DNA from: Streptomyces sp. TLI_105
GTDB taxonomy: Bacteria; Actinomycetota; Actinomycetes; Streptomycetales; Streptomycetaceae
Direction of reading: 5' to 3'
Assembly: GCF_900105415.1 (NCBI RefSeq)
Contig: NZ_FNSM01000001.1
Coordinates: 8,006,001-8,070,000, forward strand
Length of the DNA: 64,000 nt
Below are positions 37,607-46,998 of the stretch, piece after piece. Every line of letters starts with the position of its first letter. The first letter of the stretch is position 1. Under the pieces are notes generated by a model. That model searched no databases, had not been told where the DNA came from, and saw only the letters and a list, made by a program, of their open reading frames with translations. The position numbers were made by a program, and so were the translations under genes.

Positions 37607-39057
37607 GGTCGCTCCTTCCGGTTCTTGCGCCACCAGCTGCGGAAGGACTCCGCGGGCGGTGCGGGGGTGTCCCGTGTGTCGGACCAGCCGCTGAGCGGTC
37701 CCGGCAGGCGACCGATCCGGCCCTCGCGGGCCAGGACCTTGCCGCCGAGCGCGGCGGCGCGCTGGGCCGCGGCCAGGAGGCGGGGGGAGTCGAGGACGGT
37801 GGCCGCCGCCTTCATGGCGAGCGCCTCGGCGGATGCCCTGCCCTTCCCCTCGACCGCCTTGGCGCGGAGGTGGGCGAGGACCTCCGGGATGTTGATCTTG
37901 ACGGGGCAGGCGTCGTAGCAGGCGCCGCAGAGGGTGGAGGCGAAGGGGAGGGAAGCGGCGTTCTCGATGCCGACGAGCTGGGGGGTGAGGACGGCGCCGA
38001 TGGGACCGGGGTAGACGGAGCCGTAGGCGTGGCCGCCGGTGCGCTCGTACACGGGGCAGACGTTGAGGCAGGCGGAGCAGCGGATGCAGGCGAGGGCCTG
38101 ACGCCCGACGGTGTCGGCGAGGGTGTCGGTGCGGCCGTTGTCGAGCAGGACCAGGTGGAAGTTCTGGGGGCCGTCGCCGTCGGTGGTGCCCGTCCAGGTC
38201 GAGGTGTACGGGTTCATCCGCTCGCCCGTGGAGGAGCGCGGCAGCAGTTGGAAGAAGACCTCCAGGTCCTGCCAGGTCGGGACGACCTTCTCGATGCCCA
38301 TGACGGTGATGAGGGTCTCCGGCAGGGTGAGACACATCCGGCCGTTGCCCTCGGACTCGACGACCACCACCGTGCCGGTGTTGGCGCAGGCGAAGTTGGC
38401 GCCGGACACGGCGACCTTGGCGGTGAGGAACTTCTCGCGCAGATGCAGGCGTGCGGCCTCGGCCAGATCGGCTGGAGTGTCGGTGAGACCGTCCGGCGCC
38501 GGACGGCCCCAGTGGGCCATCTTCGCGGCGAACAGGTCACGGACCTCGGTGCGGTTCTTGTGGATCGCGGGGACCAGGATGTGGGAGGGCCGGTCGTCGC
38601 CGAGCTGGACGATGAGCTCGGCCAGGTCGGTCTCGTAGGCGGTGATGCCGGCCTCGGCGAGGTGTTCGTTGAGGCCGATCTCCTGGGTGGCCATGGACTT
38701 GACCTTGACGACCTCCGACTCGCCGGTGGCGCGGACGAGTTCGGTGACGATGCGGTTGGCCTCGGCCGCGTCGGCGGCCCAGTGGACGGTGCCGCCCGCC
38801 GCCGTGACCGAGGCCTCCAGCTCCAGGAGGTAGCGGTCCAGGTGGCGTGAGACCCGCTTCTTGATCGCGGCGGCGGACTCGCGCAGCTCCTCCCAGTCGT
38901 CCAGCTCGGCCGCCACCGCGAGACGCTTGTCGCGGATGGTGCCGGTGGCCCGCTTCAGGTTGGCGCGCAGCTGCGTGTCGCTCAACGCATCACGGGCGGC
39001 TTCGGGGAAGGCGGGGGAGCCGAGCCAGACCACGCCCCGGTTCGTGGAGGTGTTCAC
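37603..39057 (-). CDS. lutB: L-lactate oxidation iron-sulfur protein LutB-like, second copy
   Basis: 484 residues, with LUD domain and both cluster motifs CIRCSACLNVCPVYERTGG and CGACYDACPVKI identical to copy 1. GTG 39057 overlaps the lutA stop. The C-terminal tail is shorter than in copy 1 (ends SWWRKNRKERP). Almost collinear with copy 1, so both probably work with the same electron acceptor. Confidence 0.93.
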   Translation of the reverse strand: MNTSTNRGVVWLGSPAFPEAARDALSDTQLRANLKRATGTIRDKRLAVAAELDDWEELRESAAAIKKRVSRHLDRYLLELEASVTAAGGTVHWAADAAEANRIVTELVRATGESEVVKVKSMATQEIGLNEHLAEAGITAYETDLAELIVQLGDDRPSHILVPAIHKNRTEVRDLFAAKMAHWGRPAPDGLTDTPADLAEAARLHLREKFLTAKVAVSGANFACANTGTVVVVESEGNGRMCLTLPETLITVMGIEKVVPTWQDLEVFFQLLPRSSTGERMNPYTSTWTGTTDGDGPQNFHLVLLDNGRTDTLADTVGRQALACIRCSACLNVCPVYERTGGHAYGSVYPGPIGAVLTPQLVGIENAASLPFASTLCGACYDACPVKINIPEVLAHLRAKAVEGKGRASAEALAMKAAATVLDSPRLLAAAQRAAALGGKVLAREGRIGRLPGPLSGWSDTRDTPAPPAESFRSWWRKNRKERP

Positions 39058-39794
39058 CACGGGTCTCCTTCGGTGGAGGCGAGAATCTCGGCGAGGTGCA
39101 TGCTGCGGATCCGTTCGCCCTGGCGGGAGAGGCTGCCGCCGATGTGCATGAGGCAGGAGTTGTCGGCGGCGCACAGCACCTCGGCACCGCTGTCCCGGAC
39201 TGCGGCGGCCTTGTCGGCGAGCATCGCACTCGACGTGTCGGCGTTCTTGACGGCGAACGTGCCGCCGAAGCCGCAGCAGGAGTCCGCGGAGGGCAGGTCG
39301 ACGAGTTCGAGGTCCTTCACGGCGCGCAACAGCCGCTGCGGCCGGTCGCCCAGTCGCAGGCCGCGCAGCGAGTGGCAGGTGGGGTGGTAGGCGACCCGGT
39401 ACGGGAAGCGTGCGCCGACATCGGTTGCGTCGAGGACGTCGGTGAGGAACTCCGTGAACTCGTGTACCCGGGGTACGAGTTCGGTCGCCAGCCGGTGGAG
39501 GGCCGTGTCGCCGAACTCCTCGGCGATCAAGGGATGGTTCTCCTTGACCACGCCGGCGCACGAGGCAGAGGGCGTCACGATGGCGTCGTAGTCGGCGAAG
39601 GTCCGGGCGAAGCGGGACACGAGCGGGAGGGCTTCGGGCCGGTAGCCGGTGTTGAAGTGCATCTGCCCACAGCAGGTCTGCTCCATCGGGAAGTCGACCG
39701 TGTGGCCGAGCCGTTCGAGGACGCTCACCACCGCTCGCCCGCTGCCGGGGAAGAGGGTGTCGTTGAAGCAGGTCACGAAGAGAGCGACACGCAT
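39054..39794 (-). CDS. lutA: L-lactate oxidation protein LutA-like, second copy
   Basis: 246 residues, same length as copy 1, with both cysteine-rich repeats (QTCCGQMHFNTGY and SADSCCGFGGTF). Its ATG shares one base with the stop codon of the aldo/keto reductase gene. First of the three lactate-oxidation genes, here placed directly after the aldo/keto reductase. Confidence 0.93.
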   Translation of the reverse strand: MRVALFVTCFNDTLFPGSGRAVVSVLERLGHTVDFPMEQTCCGQMHFNTGYRPEALPLVSRFARTFADYDAIVTPSASCAGVVKENHPLIAEEFGDTALHRLATELVPRVHEFTEFLTDVLDATDVGARFPYRVAYHPTCHSLRGLRLGDRPQRLLRAVKDLELVDLPSADSCCGFGGTFAVKNADTSSAMLADKAAAVRDSGAEVLCAADNSCLMHIGGSLSRQGERIRSMHLAEILASTEGDPW

Positions 39795-40786
39795 CAGTTC
39801 CCTCCTTCAGGGGTCGGGACGCCCGGGGCGAGAAGGCCGAGTGCCTTCAGCTCCTTCCACAGGGCTGCCGGTACGGGACGGTGGAGCACGGCAGAGGCGT
39901 CCTGGACTTCGGCGGCGTTGCGGGCGCCGACCAGCACGCTCGCGACGGCCGGGTGCCCGAACGGGAAGCGCAGGGCGGCAGCACGCAACGGCACCCCGTG
40001 GCGCTCGCACACGGCCTGGAGCTCCAGGGCGCGGGCCACCATCGCGTCGCGCGCGGTCGTGTAGTCGAAGGTGGCTCCCGGGCGGGGGTCGGCGAGCAGT
40101 CCGGAGTTGAAGACGCCGCCGACGACCACGCCGACCCCGCGCTCGGCGGCCAGGGGGAGCAGTTCCGTGAGCCCGCGTTGGTCGAGCAGGGTGTAGCGGC
40201 CGGCCAGCAGGACGGTGTCGATGTCGGAGTCGCGGACGAAGTGTGTGAGCAGCTCTGCCTGGTTCATGCCGACGCCGATCGCGCCCACCATGCCTTCGGC
40301 GCGCAGCCGTTCCAGTGCCGGGTAGGCCTCGGCGAGGGCCTGCTCGGCGTGATCGTCCGGATCGTGCAGGTAGACGATGTCGATCCGATCCAGGCCCAGC
40401 CGCTCCAGGCTGGATTCCAGGCTCCTGCGGACGCCGTCGGCGGTGAAGTCCCAGACCCGCTCGTGGGTGGCGGGGACGGCGAAGCCGTTGGCCAGGTCGT
40501 CGCCGGTCGCCACCGGACGGGGACGGAGCAGTCGGCCGACCTTGGTGGAGACGACGTACTCGTCCCTGGGCCGGCCGCGCAGCGCGGCGCCGAGCCTGCG
40601 TTCGGACAGGCCGAGCCCGTAGTGCGGGGCCGTGTCGAAGGTGCGGATTCCGGCGGCCCAGGCGGCGTCGACGGTCGCGGCGGCGTCCTCGTCGGTGACC
40701 GGGCGGAACAGGTTGCCGAGCGGTGCGGCGCCGAGGGAAAGCTCGGTGACCTGGGTGGTGTCGCGCCCGAGTGGTGTGCAGCGCAC
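39794..40786 (-). CDS. Aldo/keto reductase-family L-fucose 1-dehydrogenase, second copy
   Basis: 330 residues, paralogue of 16435-17445 with the same tetrad motifs (FDTAPHYGLG, VSTKVGR, YLHDPDDH). Starts at GTG 40786. It is separated from the SDR gene by 81 bases holding two copies of CCCGGCCGGGGGC (40810-40822, 40843-40855), the only real gap inside the catabolic run. Confidence 0.87.
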   Translation of the reverse strand: MRCTPLGRDTTQVTELSLGAAPLGNLFRPVTDEDAAATVDAAWAAGIRTFDTAPHYGLGLSERRLGAALRGRPRDEYVVSTKVGRLLRPRPVATGDDLANGFAVPATHERVWDFTADGVRRSLESSLERLGLDRIDIVYLHDPDDHAEQALAEAYPALERLRAEGMVGAIGVGMNQAELLTHFVRDSDIDTVLLAGRYTLLDQRGLTELLPLAAERGVGVVVGGVFNSGLLADPRPGATFDYTTARDAMVARALELQAVCERHGVPLRAAALRFPFGHPAVASVLVGARNAAEVQDASAVLHRPVPAALWKELKALGLLAPGVPTPEGGN

Positions 40787-40867
40787 GGTGTTGCCTCTCG
40801 CTGGTGGAGCCCGGCCGGGGGCGGTGTTGTCAGGTGTCCGCGCCCGGCCGGGGGCTTGGGGGAGGGG

Positions 40868-41623
40868 TCAGCCTGTGGCCGGGCGCAGTCGCAGGCCGGC
40901 CATGCCGCCGTCCACGGCCAGGGCGGTGCCGGTGACACTGGCCGCAGCAGGGGAGGCGAGGTAGGCGATGGCGGCGGCGACCTCGTCGGCGGATACGAGG
41001 CGGCCGGTGGGCTGGCGGGCGTCGAGCGCCGCCCGTTCTGCAGCCGGGTCGGCAGCCTGGCCGAGGAGCCGGCTCACCCACGGCGTGTCCACGGTGCCGG
41101 GGTTCACACAGTTGACCCGGATGCCCTCCCGGACGTGATCGGCCGCCATGGCGAGGGTCAGGGACAGGACCGCGCCCTTGCTCGCCGAGTACAGCGCACG
41201 GTGCGGCAGCCCCGCCGTCGCGGCGATCGAGCAGGTGTTGACCACCGAGGCGGCGCCCGAGCGGCGCAGGTGGGGGAGGGCGGCGCGGGTGGTGCGGACG
41301 ATACCGAGCACGTTGACGTCCAGGACGCGATGCCACTGCTCGTCGTCGTTGTCCTCGACCGTACCGAGCGCTCCGATGCCCGCGTTGTTGACCAGGATGT
41401 CGACACCGCCGAGGACATCGGCGGCCTCCCGCACGGCCGTACGCACCGAGGCGTCGTCCGAGACATCGGCCGTGAAGGCGAGCAGCGGCGCGGGCACGCC
41501 GGCGGGGTCGAGGTCCAGGACGGCGACCCGTGCGCCACGCCCGGCGAGGAGTCGTGCGGTGGCCAGTCCGATGCCGGAGGCGCCGCCGGTGACCAGGGCG
41601 TTCAGCCCGTTCAGGTCGCTCAT
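40868..41623 (-). CDS. SDR-family 2-keto-3-deoxy-L-fuconate dehydrogenase, second copy
   Basis: 251 residues, collinear with 15680-16438 ([28 protein letters not shown]). Its ATG overlaps the dehydratase stop (ATGA). Role inferred from the conserved gene order hydrolase-dehydratase-SDR in both clusters. Confidence 0.88.
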   Translation of the reverse strand: MSDLNGLNALVTGGASGIGLATARLLAGRGARVAVLDLDPAGVPAPLLAFTADVSDDASVRTAVREAADVLGGVDILVNNAGIGALGTVEDNDDEQWHRVLDVNVLGIVRTTRAALPHLRRSGAASVVNTCSIAATAGLPHRALYSASKGAVLSLTLAMAADHVREGIRVNCVNPGTVDTPWVSRLLGQAADPAAERAALDARQPTGRLVSADEVAAAIAYLASPAAASVTGTALAVDGGMAGLRLRPATG

Positions 41624-42960
41624 GCCGTGGCCTCCTGCCGTGCCGCCAGATCACCGGTCCAGAAGGTGCCGTGCGGATAGCCGTACGTGTCGATCGCCGC
41701 CCGGTCCATCTGCGCGGAGAAGCCGGGGGCGGCCGGTGCTCGGTAGTGGCCGGCATCGATCACGACGGGGTCGAGGAAGTGCTGGTGGAGGTGGTCCACG
41801 TACTCGATCGCCCGGTCCTCGGTCGTACCGGAGAGCGCCACGTGGTCGAACATCGACAGATGCTGGACCAGTTCGCACAGGCCGACCCCGCCCGCGTGCG
41901 GGCAGACCGGGATGCCGAACTTGGCCGCCAGCAGCAGGATCGCGAGGTTCTCGTTCACTCCGCCGACGCGGGCCGCGTCCAGTTGCAGCACGTCGATGGC
42001 GCCGGCCTGGAGCAGCTGCTTGAACACGATCCGGTTCTGCACGTGCTCGCCGGTGGCGACCTTGACCGGCACGACGCCGTCGCGGATCGCGGCGTGGCCG
42101 AGGATGTCGTCCGGACTGGTGGGCTCCTCGATCCAGTACGGGTCGAACTCGGCCAGCGCCCGCGTCCACTCGATCGCCTCGGCCACGTCCCAGCGCTGGT
42201 TGGCATCGATCGCGATCCGGATGTCCGGTCCGACGGCGGCGCGCGCGGCGCGGCAGCGGCGGATGTCGTCCGCCAGGTCGGCGCCGACCTTCAGCTTGAT
42301 CTGGGTGAAGCCGTCTGCGACGGCCTGCTTCGCGAGGCGGGTGAGTTTCTCGTCGGAGTAGCCGAGCCAGCCGGGGGAGGTGGTGTACGCCGGGTAGCCG
42401 CGCTCACGGAGCCGCTCGGCGCGGTCGGCGGCGCCTTCCTTGCCCTGCCGGAGCAGGTGCAGCGCCTCGGCGGGGGTGAGCGCGTCGGTCAGGTACCGGA
42501 AGTCGACCTGTCCGACCAGCCACTCCGGCTCGGCGTCGGCCAGCAGCTGCCACAGCGGCTTGCCCTCGCGCTTGGCGGCCAGGTCCCACACGGCGTTCGT
42601 CACGGCCCCGATCGCCATGTGCATCACGCCCTTCTCCGGCCCCAGCCAGCGCAGCTGGCTGTCACCGATCAGGTCGCGGTACAGGCCGCCCGGGTCGGCA
42701 CACAGGGCGCCGGCGTCACGACCGACCACGTGCTCGCGCAGGGCGTCGATGGCGGCGACCTGCACGTCGTTGCCCCGGCCGATGGTGAAGACGAAGCCGT
42801 GGCCCTCCAGGTCGTCACCCTCGTCCGTACGCAGGACGAGATAGGCGGCCGAGTAGTCCGGGTCGGGGTTCATCGCGTCGGAGCCGTCGAGCTCGCGGGA
42901 CGTGGGGAAGCGTATGTCGTAGGTGTCGAGCGCGGTGATCCGCGCTGTCTGTGCGGTCAC
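41620..42960 (-). CDS. L-fuconate dehydratase (enolase superfamily), second copy
   Basis: 446 residues; the same catalytic set as copy 1 ([49 protein letters not shown]) at the same residue numbers. Starts at GTG 42960 behind AAAGG, the position of the TTG start in copy 1. Twelve bases separate it from the stop of the FAH gene. Confidence 0.93.
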   Translation of the reverse strand: MTAQTARITALDTYDIRFPTSRELDGSDAMNPDPDYSAAYLVLRTDEGDDLEGHGFVFTIGRGNDVQVAAIDALREHVVGRDAGALCADPGGLYRDLIGDSQLRWLGPEKGVMHMAIGAVTNAVWDLAAKREGKPLWQLLADAEPEWLVGQVDFRYLTDALTPAEALHLLRQGKEGAADRAERLRERGYPAYTTSPGWLGYSDEKLTRLAKQAVADGFTQIKLKVGADLADDIRRCRAARAAVGPDIRIAIDANQRWDVAEAIEWTRALAEFDPYWIEEPTSPDDILGHAAIRDGVVPVKVATGEHVQNRIVFKQLLQAGAIDVLQLDAARVGGVNENLAILLLAAKFGIPVCPHAGGVGLCELVQHLSMFDHVALSGTTEDRAIEYVDHLHQHFLDPVVIDAGHYRAPAAPGFSAQMDRAAIDTYGYPHGTFWTGDLAARQEATA

Positions 42961-42972
42961 GGGGTGTGCCTT

Positions 42973-43824
42973 TCAGGCGGTGGTGAAGGCTTGGCGCTGG
43001 GTGCCGAGGCCGTCGATGGACAGCTCGACCACATCGCCCGCGCGCAGGTAGGGGGTGCCGGGCAGGCCGAGGGCCACGCCTGCCGGGGTGCCGGTGTTGA
43101 TGACGTCGCCGGGGCGGAGCACCATGTACTGGCTCAGGTACCAGACCAGGTAGGGGACGTCGAAGATCATGTTCTTGGTGTTGCCGTCCTGGCGGGGCAC
43201 ACCGTTCACTGCCAGGCGCATGCCCAGCGCCCGCACGTCGCCGGCCTCGTCCGCAGTCACCAGCCACGGCCCCAGCGGGTTGAAGGTCTCGCAGGACTTC
43301 CCGAGGTCCCACTGCGCGGAGTACTCCAGCTGGAACTCCCGCTCCGAGACGTCGTTGCTGATCGCGTATCCGGCGATGCATGCGGCCGCCTGCTCCGGAC
43401 CGGCGAGGTAGCGGGCCTCGTGGCCGATGACGACGGCGAGCTCCACCTCCCAGTCCGTCTTGGTCGACCCCCGCGGGATCAGCACCCCGTCGTACGGGCC
43501 GACCACGGTCCCCGGATCCTTCATGAACACCACCGGACGCTCGGGCACCGGAGCACCCGTCTCCTCGGCGTGGTCCCGGTAGTTGAGCCCGACGCAGACG
43601 ACCTTCCCCGGCCGGGCGACCGGAGCCCCGACCCGCAGCCCCGCCGTCTCCACCAGCGGCAGCGTGCCGGCATCGAGGGCCGCACGGACCCGCTCGACGC
43701 CACCCGAGGCCAGGAACCCGCCGTCGATGTCGTCAGTAAGTCCCGAGAGGGCGAACGTCCGACCGTCGGCCGTGACGACGGCCGGCGTCTCCGCACCGGC
43801 CGCCCCGAGTCGCAGCAGCCTCAT
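42973..43824 (-). CDS. FAH-family 2,4-diketo-3-deoxy-L-fuconate hydrolase, second copy
   Basis: 283 residues, the same length as copy 1 and alignable without gaps ([50 protein letters not shown]). ATG 43824 overlaps the stop of the GH29 fucosidase gene, tying fucose release directly to its breakdown. Confidence 0.88.
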   Translation of the reverse strand: MRLLRLGAAGAETPAVVTADGRTFALSGLTDDIDGGFLASGGVERVRAALDAGTLPLVETAGLRVGAPVARPGKVVCVGLNYRDHAEETGAPVPERPVVFMKDPGTVVGPYDGVLIPRGSTKTDWEVELAVVIGHEARYLAGPEQAAACIAGYAISNDVSEREFQLEYSAQWDLGKSCETFNPLGPWLVTADEAGDVRALGMRLAVNGVPRQDGNTKNMIFDVPYLVWYLSQYMVLRPGDVINTGTPAGVALGLPGTPYLRAGDVVELSIDGLGTQRQAFTTA

Positions 43825-45155
43825 GAGGTACCTCCCACCGGTGTGCTGTCGTCCTTCAGCTCGATCCTCACGACGGTGTCGACCGGATCGGGCAGCGGAT
43901 ACGTGAAGTGGCCGACCTCGCCGAACTGCACGAAGGGGATGTCGGGATACGAGGCCACGACCCACTCCTCGCAGAGCTTCAGCTCCTGGCCGTCGGCGAC
44001 CAGGCTGATGCGCTCGATCGCGTCCTTCGGCACACCGGTCAGCGGCAGCGGACCGATCGGGGCCCGCAGGACGTGGGCGTACACGGTCGAACCGGAGCGC
44101 GTGTAGTAGCCCCACTCGGGCGAACCGAAGCCGGCAGGCCCCGCCCCGTAGACGGACTCGCCGTTGGCCTCCAGCCAGTGGCCGATCCGACGCAGTCGTT
44201 CGGCGGCCTCGGGCTGGATGGTGCCGCGCGCGTCGGGGCCGACGTTGAGCAGCAGGTTCCCGCCCTTCGCGACGCACTCCACGAGCTTCGTGATGACCTG
44301 CTCCGGCGACTTCCACAGGTCGTCGGCGGCGGCGTACCCCCAGTTGTTGTTGAGGGTGACGCACGCTTCCCATGGCACCGGGGTGCCGTCCGGGGTGTGG
44401 AAGCCCTCCACCGGGATCACCTGCTCCGGGGAGACGAAGTCCCCGCAGTACGAGGTGGGCTCGTCGGTCACGATGGAGCCCATGCCCTCACCGCTGGTCT
44501 CCAGACGGTTGTCCATGATGACGTCCGGCTGGAGCTCGCGGACCATCGCCACGAGGTCGGCGGCCCCCCACTGCTCCGGGCCCATCCCCTCGTAGGAGAA
44601 GTCGAACCACAGGATGTCGAGCTTGCCGTAGTTGGTGCACAGCTCCCTCACCTGGCCGTGCAGGAACGCCCGGTAGGACTCCAGGTCGGGCTCGTGGGAG
44701 GCGAAGGCGGGGTTGTCGCGCTCGGGGTGCGCCCAGTCGCCGTGGTGCGGGTAGTCGGGGTGGCGCCAGTCGAGCAGCGAGAAGTAGAGGCCGACCTTGA
44801 TGCCGCGGGCGCGGAAAGCCTCCAGGAACTCGGCGACCAGGTCCCGGCCGATGCCGTTGTGCATGCTGCCGTAGTCGGTGAGCGCGGTGTCGAACAGGCA
44901 GAAACCGTCGTGGTGCTTGGCCGTGAGCACCGCGTACTTCTGGCCGGCCGCGGCGGCGAGTTCGGCCCAGGTGTGCGGGTCGAAGTCCTCGGCGCCGAAG
45001 CCGTCGACGGCGTACTGGTAGTCGGCGAGCGGGACGCGTTCGTGGGAGCGGAGCCATTCACCGCGGGCGGGGACGGCGTACGGTCCCCAGTGGATGAACA
45101 TCCCGAAGCGGTCGTGCCGGAACCATGCCGAGCGTGCGAAGCGGTCCTCGCTCAT
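43821..45155 (-). CDS. GH29 alpha-L-fucosidase, cytoplasmic
   Basis: 444 residues with no signal peptide. The GH29 catalytic domain starts at once (WFRHDRFGMFIHWGPYAVPA), with AVLTAKHHDGFCLFD, the presumed nucleophile D185 in LDILWFDFSYEG, and GGNLLLNVGPDARGTI. GH29 enzymes favour alpha-1,3/1,4-linked fucose. Being cytoplasmic and in an operon with an importer, it should remove fucose from imported oligosaccharides. ATGA overlaps on both sides with permease and FAH genes. Confidence 0.92.
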   Translation of the reverse strand: MSEDRFARSAWFRHDRFGMFIHWGPYAVPARGEWLRSHERVPLADYQYAVDGFGAEDFDPHTWAELAAAAGQKYAVLTAKHHDGFCLFDTALTDYGSMHNGIGRDLVAEFLEAFRARGIKVGLYFSLLDWRHPDYPHHGDWAHPERDNPAFASHEPDLESYRAFLHGQVRELCTNYGKLDILWFDFSYEGMGPEQWGAADLVAMVRELQPDVIMDNRLETSGEGMGSIVTDEPTSYCGDFVSPEQVIPVEGFHTPDGTPVPWEACVTLNNNWGYAAADDLWKSPEQVITKLVECVAKGGNLLLNVGPDARGTIQPEAAERLRRIGHWLEANGESVYGAGPAGFGSPEWGYYTRSGSTVYAHVLRAPIGPLPLTGVPKDAIERISLVADGQELKLCEEWVVASYPDIPFVQFGEVGHFTYPLPDPVDTVVRIELKDDSTPVGGTS

Positions 45156-45997
45156 GCCTTCACCGCTCCCGTGACCATCCCGCTGACGATGTACTTCTGG
45201 GCCGCGAGGTACACGGCGACCACCGGAAGCATGGTCAGGACGAGGTTGGCGCACACCAGCCCGTAGTCGAAGCTGTGGGTGGTCTGGAAGGTGAACACCG
45301 TCATGGGAAGGGTCCATCGATCGGCGTCGGGGATCAAGAAGAGCACGTTCTGAAACTCGTTCCAGGCATAGGTGAAGACCAGGACCAGCGCGGTGAAGCT
45401 GACCGGTCGCAGCAGCGGGAAGATGACGGTGAAGAACAGCCGCAGGGATCCCGCGCCGTCCAGCAGCGCGGCCTCGTCGATCTCGCGGGGCAGCTGCCGG
45501 ATGAACCCGACGTAGGTCAGCGTGATGAAGGGGATCTGCACGGCGATGTCCGTCAGGATGAGGCCGAGGTACGAGCCGCCCAGACCGATCTGCTGGAGGA
45601 GCCGGATCGCCGGGATGAACGCGAACGGTGCGACGAGCCCGGTCAGCAGATAGCTGTAGACGCCGCCGGTGACCCGGCCCGGACGGCGCGCGATCACGAA
45701 CGCCGCCATCGAGCACACCAGGACCGTGCCGCCCGTGACACCGACCGCGATCAGGACGCTGTTGCCGAAGGCCTGGAGCGAGTCGCCGGTGGTGATCACC
45801 GTGAGGTAGTTGTCGAAGTGCCAGCTGTCGGGGAGCGCGAAGCTCATCGTCCCCGACTCCGCGGTCCCCTTCACACTGGTGATCAGCACCAGGTACAGCG
45901 GAGCGAGGAAGACCAGGGCGACCAGGGCCGCCAGGGTGTACGTGGCCGAGGAGGCGAGGAGCCTTCGGGCGTGGGGCCGGGCCGGTCGGCGGGTCAT
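45152..45997 (-). CDS. Carbohydrate ABC transporter permease (MalG type), fucoside importer
   Basis: 281 residues, six membrane segments from LLASSATYTLAALVALVFLA onward, EAA loop REIDEAALLDGAGSLRLFF...FPLLRP, and the typical end QKYIVSGMVTGAVKA. The start overlaps the stop of its partner permease, and its stop overlaps the GH29 start. No ATPase in the operon. Confidence 0.93.
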   Translation of the reverse strand: MTRRPARPHARRLLASSATYTLAALVALVFLAPLYLVLITSVKGTAESGTMSFALPDSWHFDNYLTVITTGDSLQAFGNSVLIAVGVTGGTVLVCSMAAFVIARRPGRVTGGVYSYLLTGLVAPFAFIPAIRLLQQIGLGGSYLGLILTDIAVQIPFITLTYVGFIRQLPREIDEAALLDGAGSLRLFFTVIFPLLRPVSFTALVLVFTYAWNEFQNVLFLIPDADRWTLPMTVFTFQTTHSFDYGLVCANLVLTMLPVVAVYLAAQKYIVSGMVTGAVKA

Positions 45998-46971
45998 GCC
46001 GTCGCCTCCATCCTGCGGACGAAACGGTTGATCACCAGGGCGACGGCGGTGATCATGAGGAACTGGAAGACGTTGACGGCGGCGGCGTAACCGAGCGCAC
46101 CGGTGTTGAGCTGTTTGTAGACGTACGAGGTGAGCACCTCGGTCGCCGTGCCGGGGCCGCCGCCCGTGGTCGCGTAGATCATGTCGAACGCCTTCATTCC
46201 GGTGATGAAGGTGAGCAGTCCGGCCAGATTGATGGCGTGCCGGATGTACGGGATCTTGATGTGCCGGGCCACCTGCCAGGGGCCGGCGCCGTCGAGGTGC
46301 GCGCTCTCGATCAGTTCCGTCGGCACCGCCTGAAGGGCGGCGAGGACGAGGACGACCGTCCAGCCGACGCCCATCCAGGTGTCGACGGCGGTGACGCTGT
46401 AGAGCGCCAGGTCGAAGCTGCCGAACCAGTCCTGCGCGAGCCCGAAGGGCTTCAAGAGGACGTTGAGCGGGCCGTCGGCCTTGAGGATGTAGCCGAAGAG
46501 CAGGCCGACCACGATCGTGGAGAACATGATCGGCAGGTAGACGACGACCCGCAGGAACTTGGCCCCGCGGAAGGTGCGGTCGAGGAGGAAGGCGATCGCC
46601 ACTCCCAGGACCGTCTTGCCGACGGTCACGCAGGCGGCGTAGGCGAACTGATTCCAGGTGGCGTTCCACAGCACTGAGCTGTCGCCGGCCATCAGACGGT
46701 AGTTGTCCAGACCGATGAAGCGTGTGTCCGGGACGAAGGTGGAAGCGTCGGTGAGCGAGAGGTACATGCCGAAGAAGGCAGGCAGAAGGAAGAAGACGGT
46801 GAAGACGGCGACCGCGGGGACGAGGAACGCGTACCGGTAGGTGCGGACCACACCGGAACCGTCGGCGCGCCCCGAGCTCCTGCGTGCTCCCTCTCCCCTA
46901 TGTACTCCGCGTCCCTGCTTCCGTCCCGATCCGGGCGACGCTTCTCGGCGTCTGGTGGCGGCGAGGCTCAT
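45994..46971 (-). CDS. Carbohydrate ABC transporter permease (MalF type), fucoside importer
   Basis: 325 residues with a basic cytoplasmic N-terminal tail of about 40 residues, then membrane segments from YAFLVPAVAVFTVFFLLPAF and EAA loop TELIESAHLDGAGPW...KIPYIRHA. Twenty-seven bases after the binding-protein gene. Forms the channel with the next permease. Confidence 0.92.
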   Translation of the reverse strand: MSLAATRRREASPGSGRKQGRGVHRGEGARRSSGRADGSGVVRTYRYAFLVPAVAVFTVFFLLPAFFGMYLSLTDASTFVPDTRFIGLDNYRLMAGDSSVLWNATWNQFAYAACVTVGKTVLGVAIAFLLDRTFRGAKFLRVVVYLPIMFSTIVVGLLFGYILKADGPLNVLLKPFGLAQDWFGSFDLALYSVTAVDTWMGVGWTVVLVLAALQAVPTELIESAHLDGAGPWQVARHIKIPYIRHAINLAGLLTFITGMKAFDMIYATTGGGPGTATEVLTSYVYKQLNTGALGYAAAVNVFQFLMITAVALVINRFVRRMEATA

Positions 46972-46998
46972 ACTGGGTGTCTCCGATCTCGGGCCGGG

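Noticed and set aside
36459..40064. Prophage or integrative element around the second fucose cluster
   Set aside because: No integrase, phage structural gene, tRNA attachment site or flanking long repeat could be seen.
40810..40855. Direct repeat CCCGGCCGGGGGC as operator or attachment site
   Set aside because: GC-only palindromic sequence expected by chance in this DNA; too little evidence for a function.
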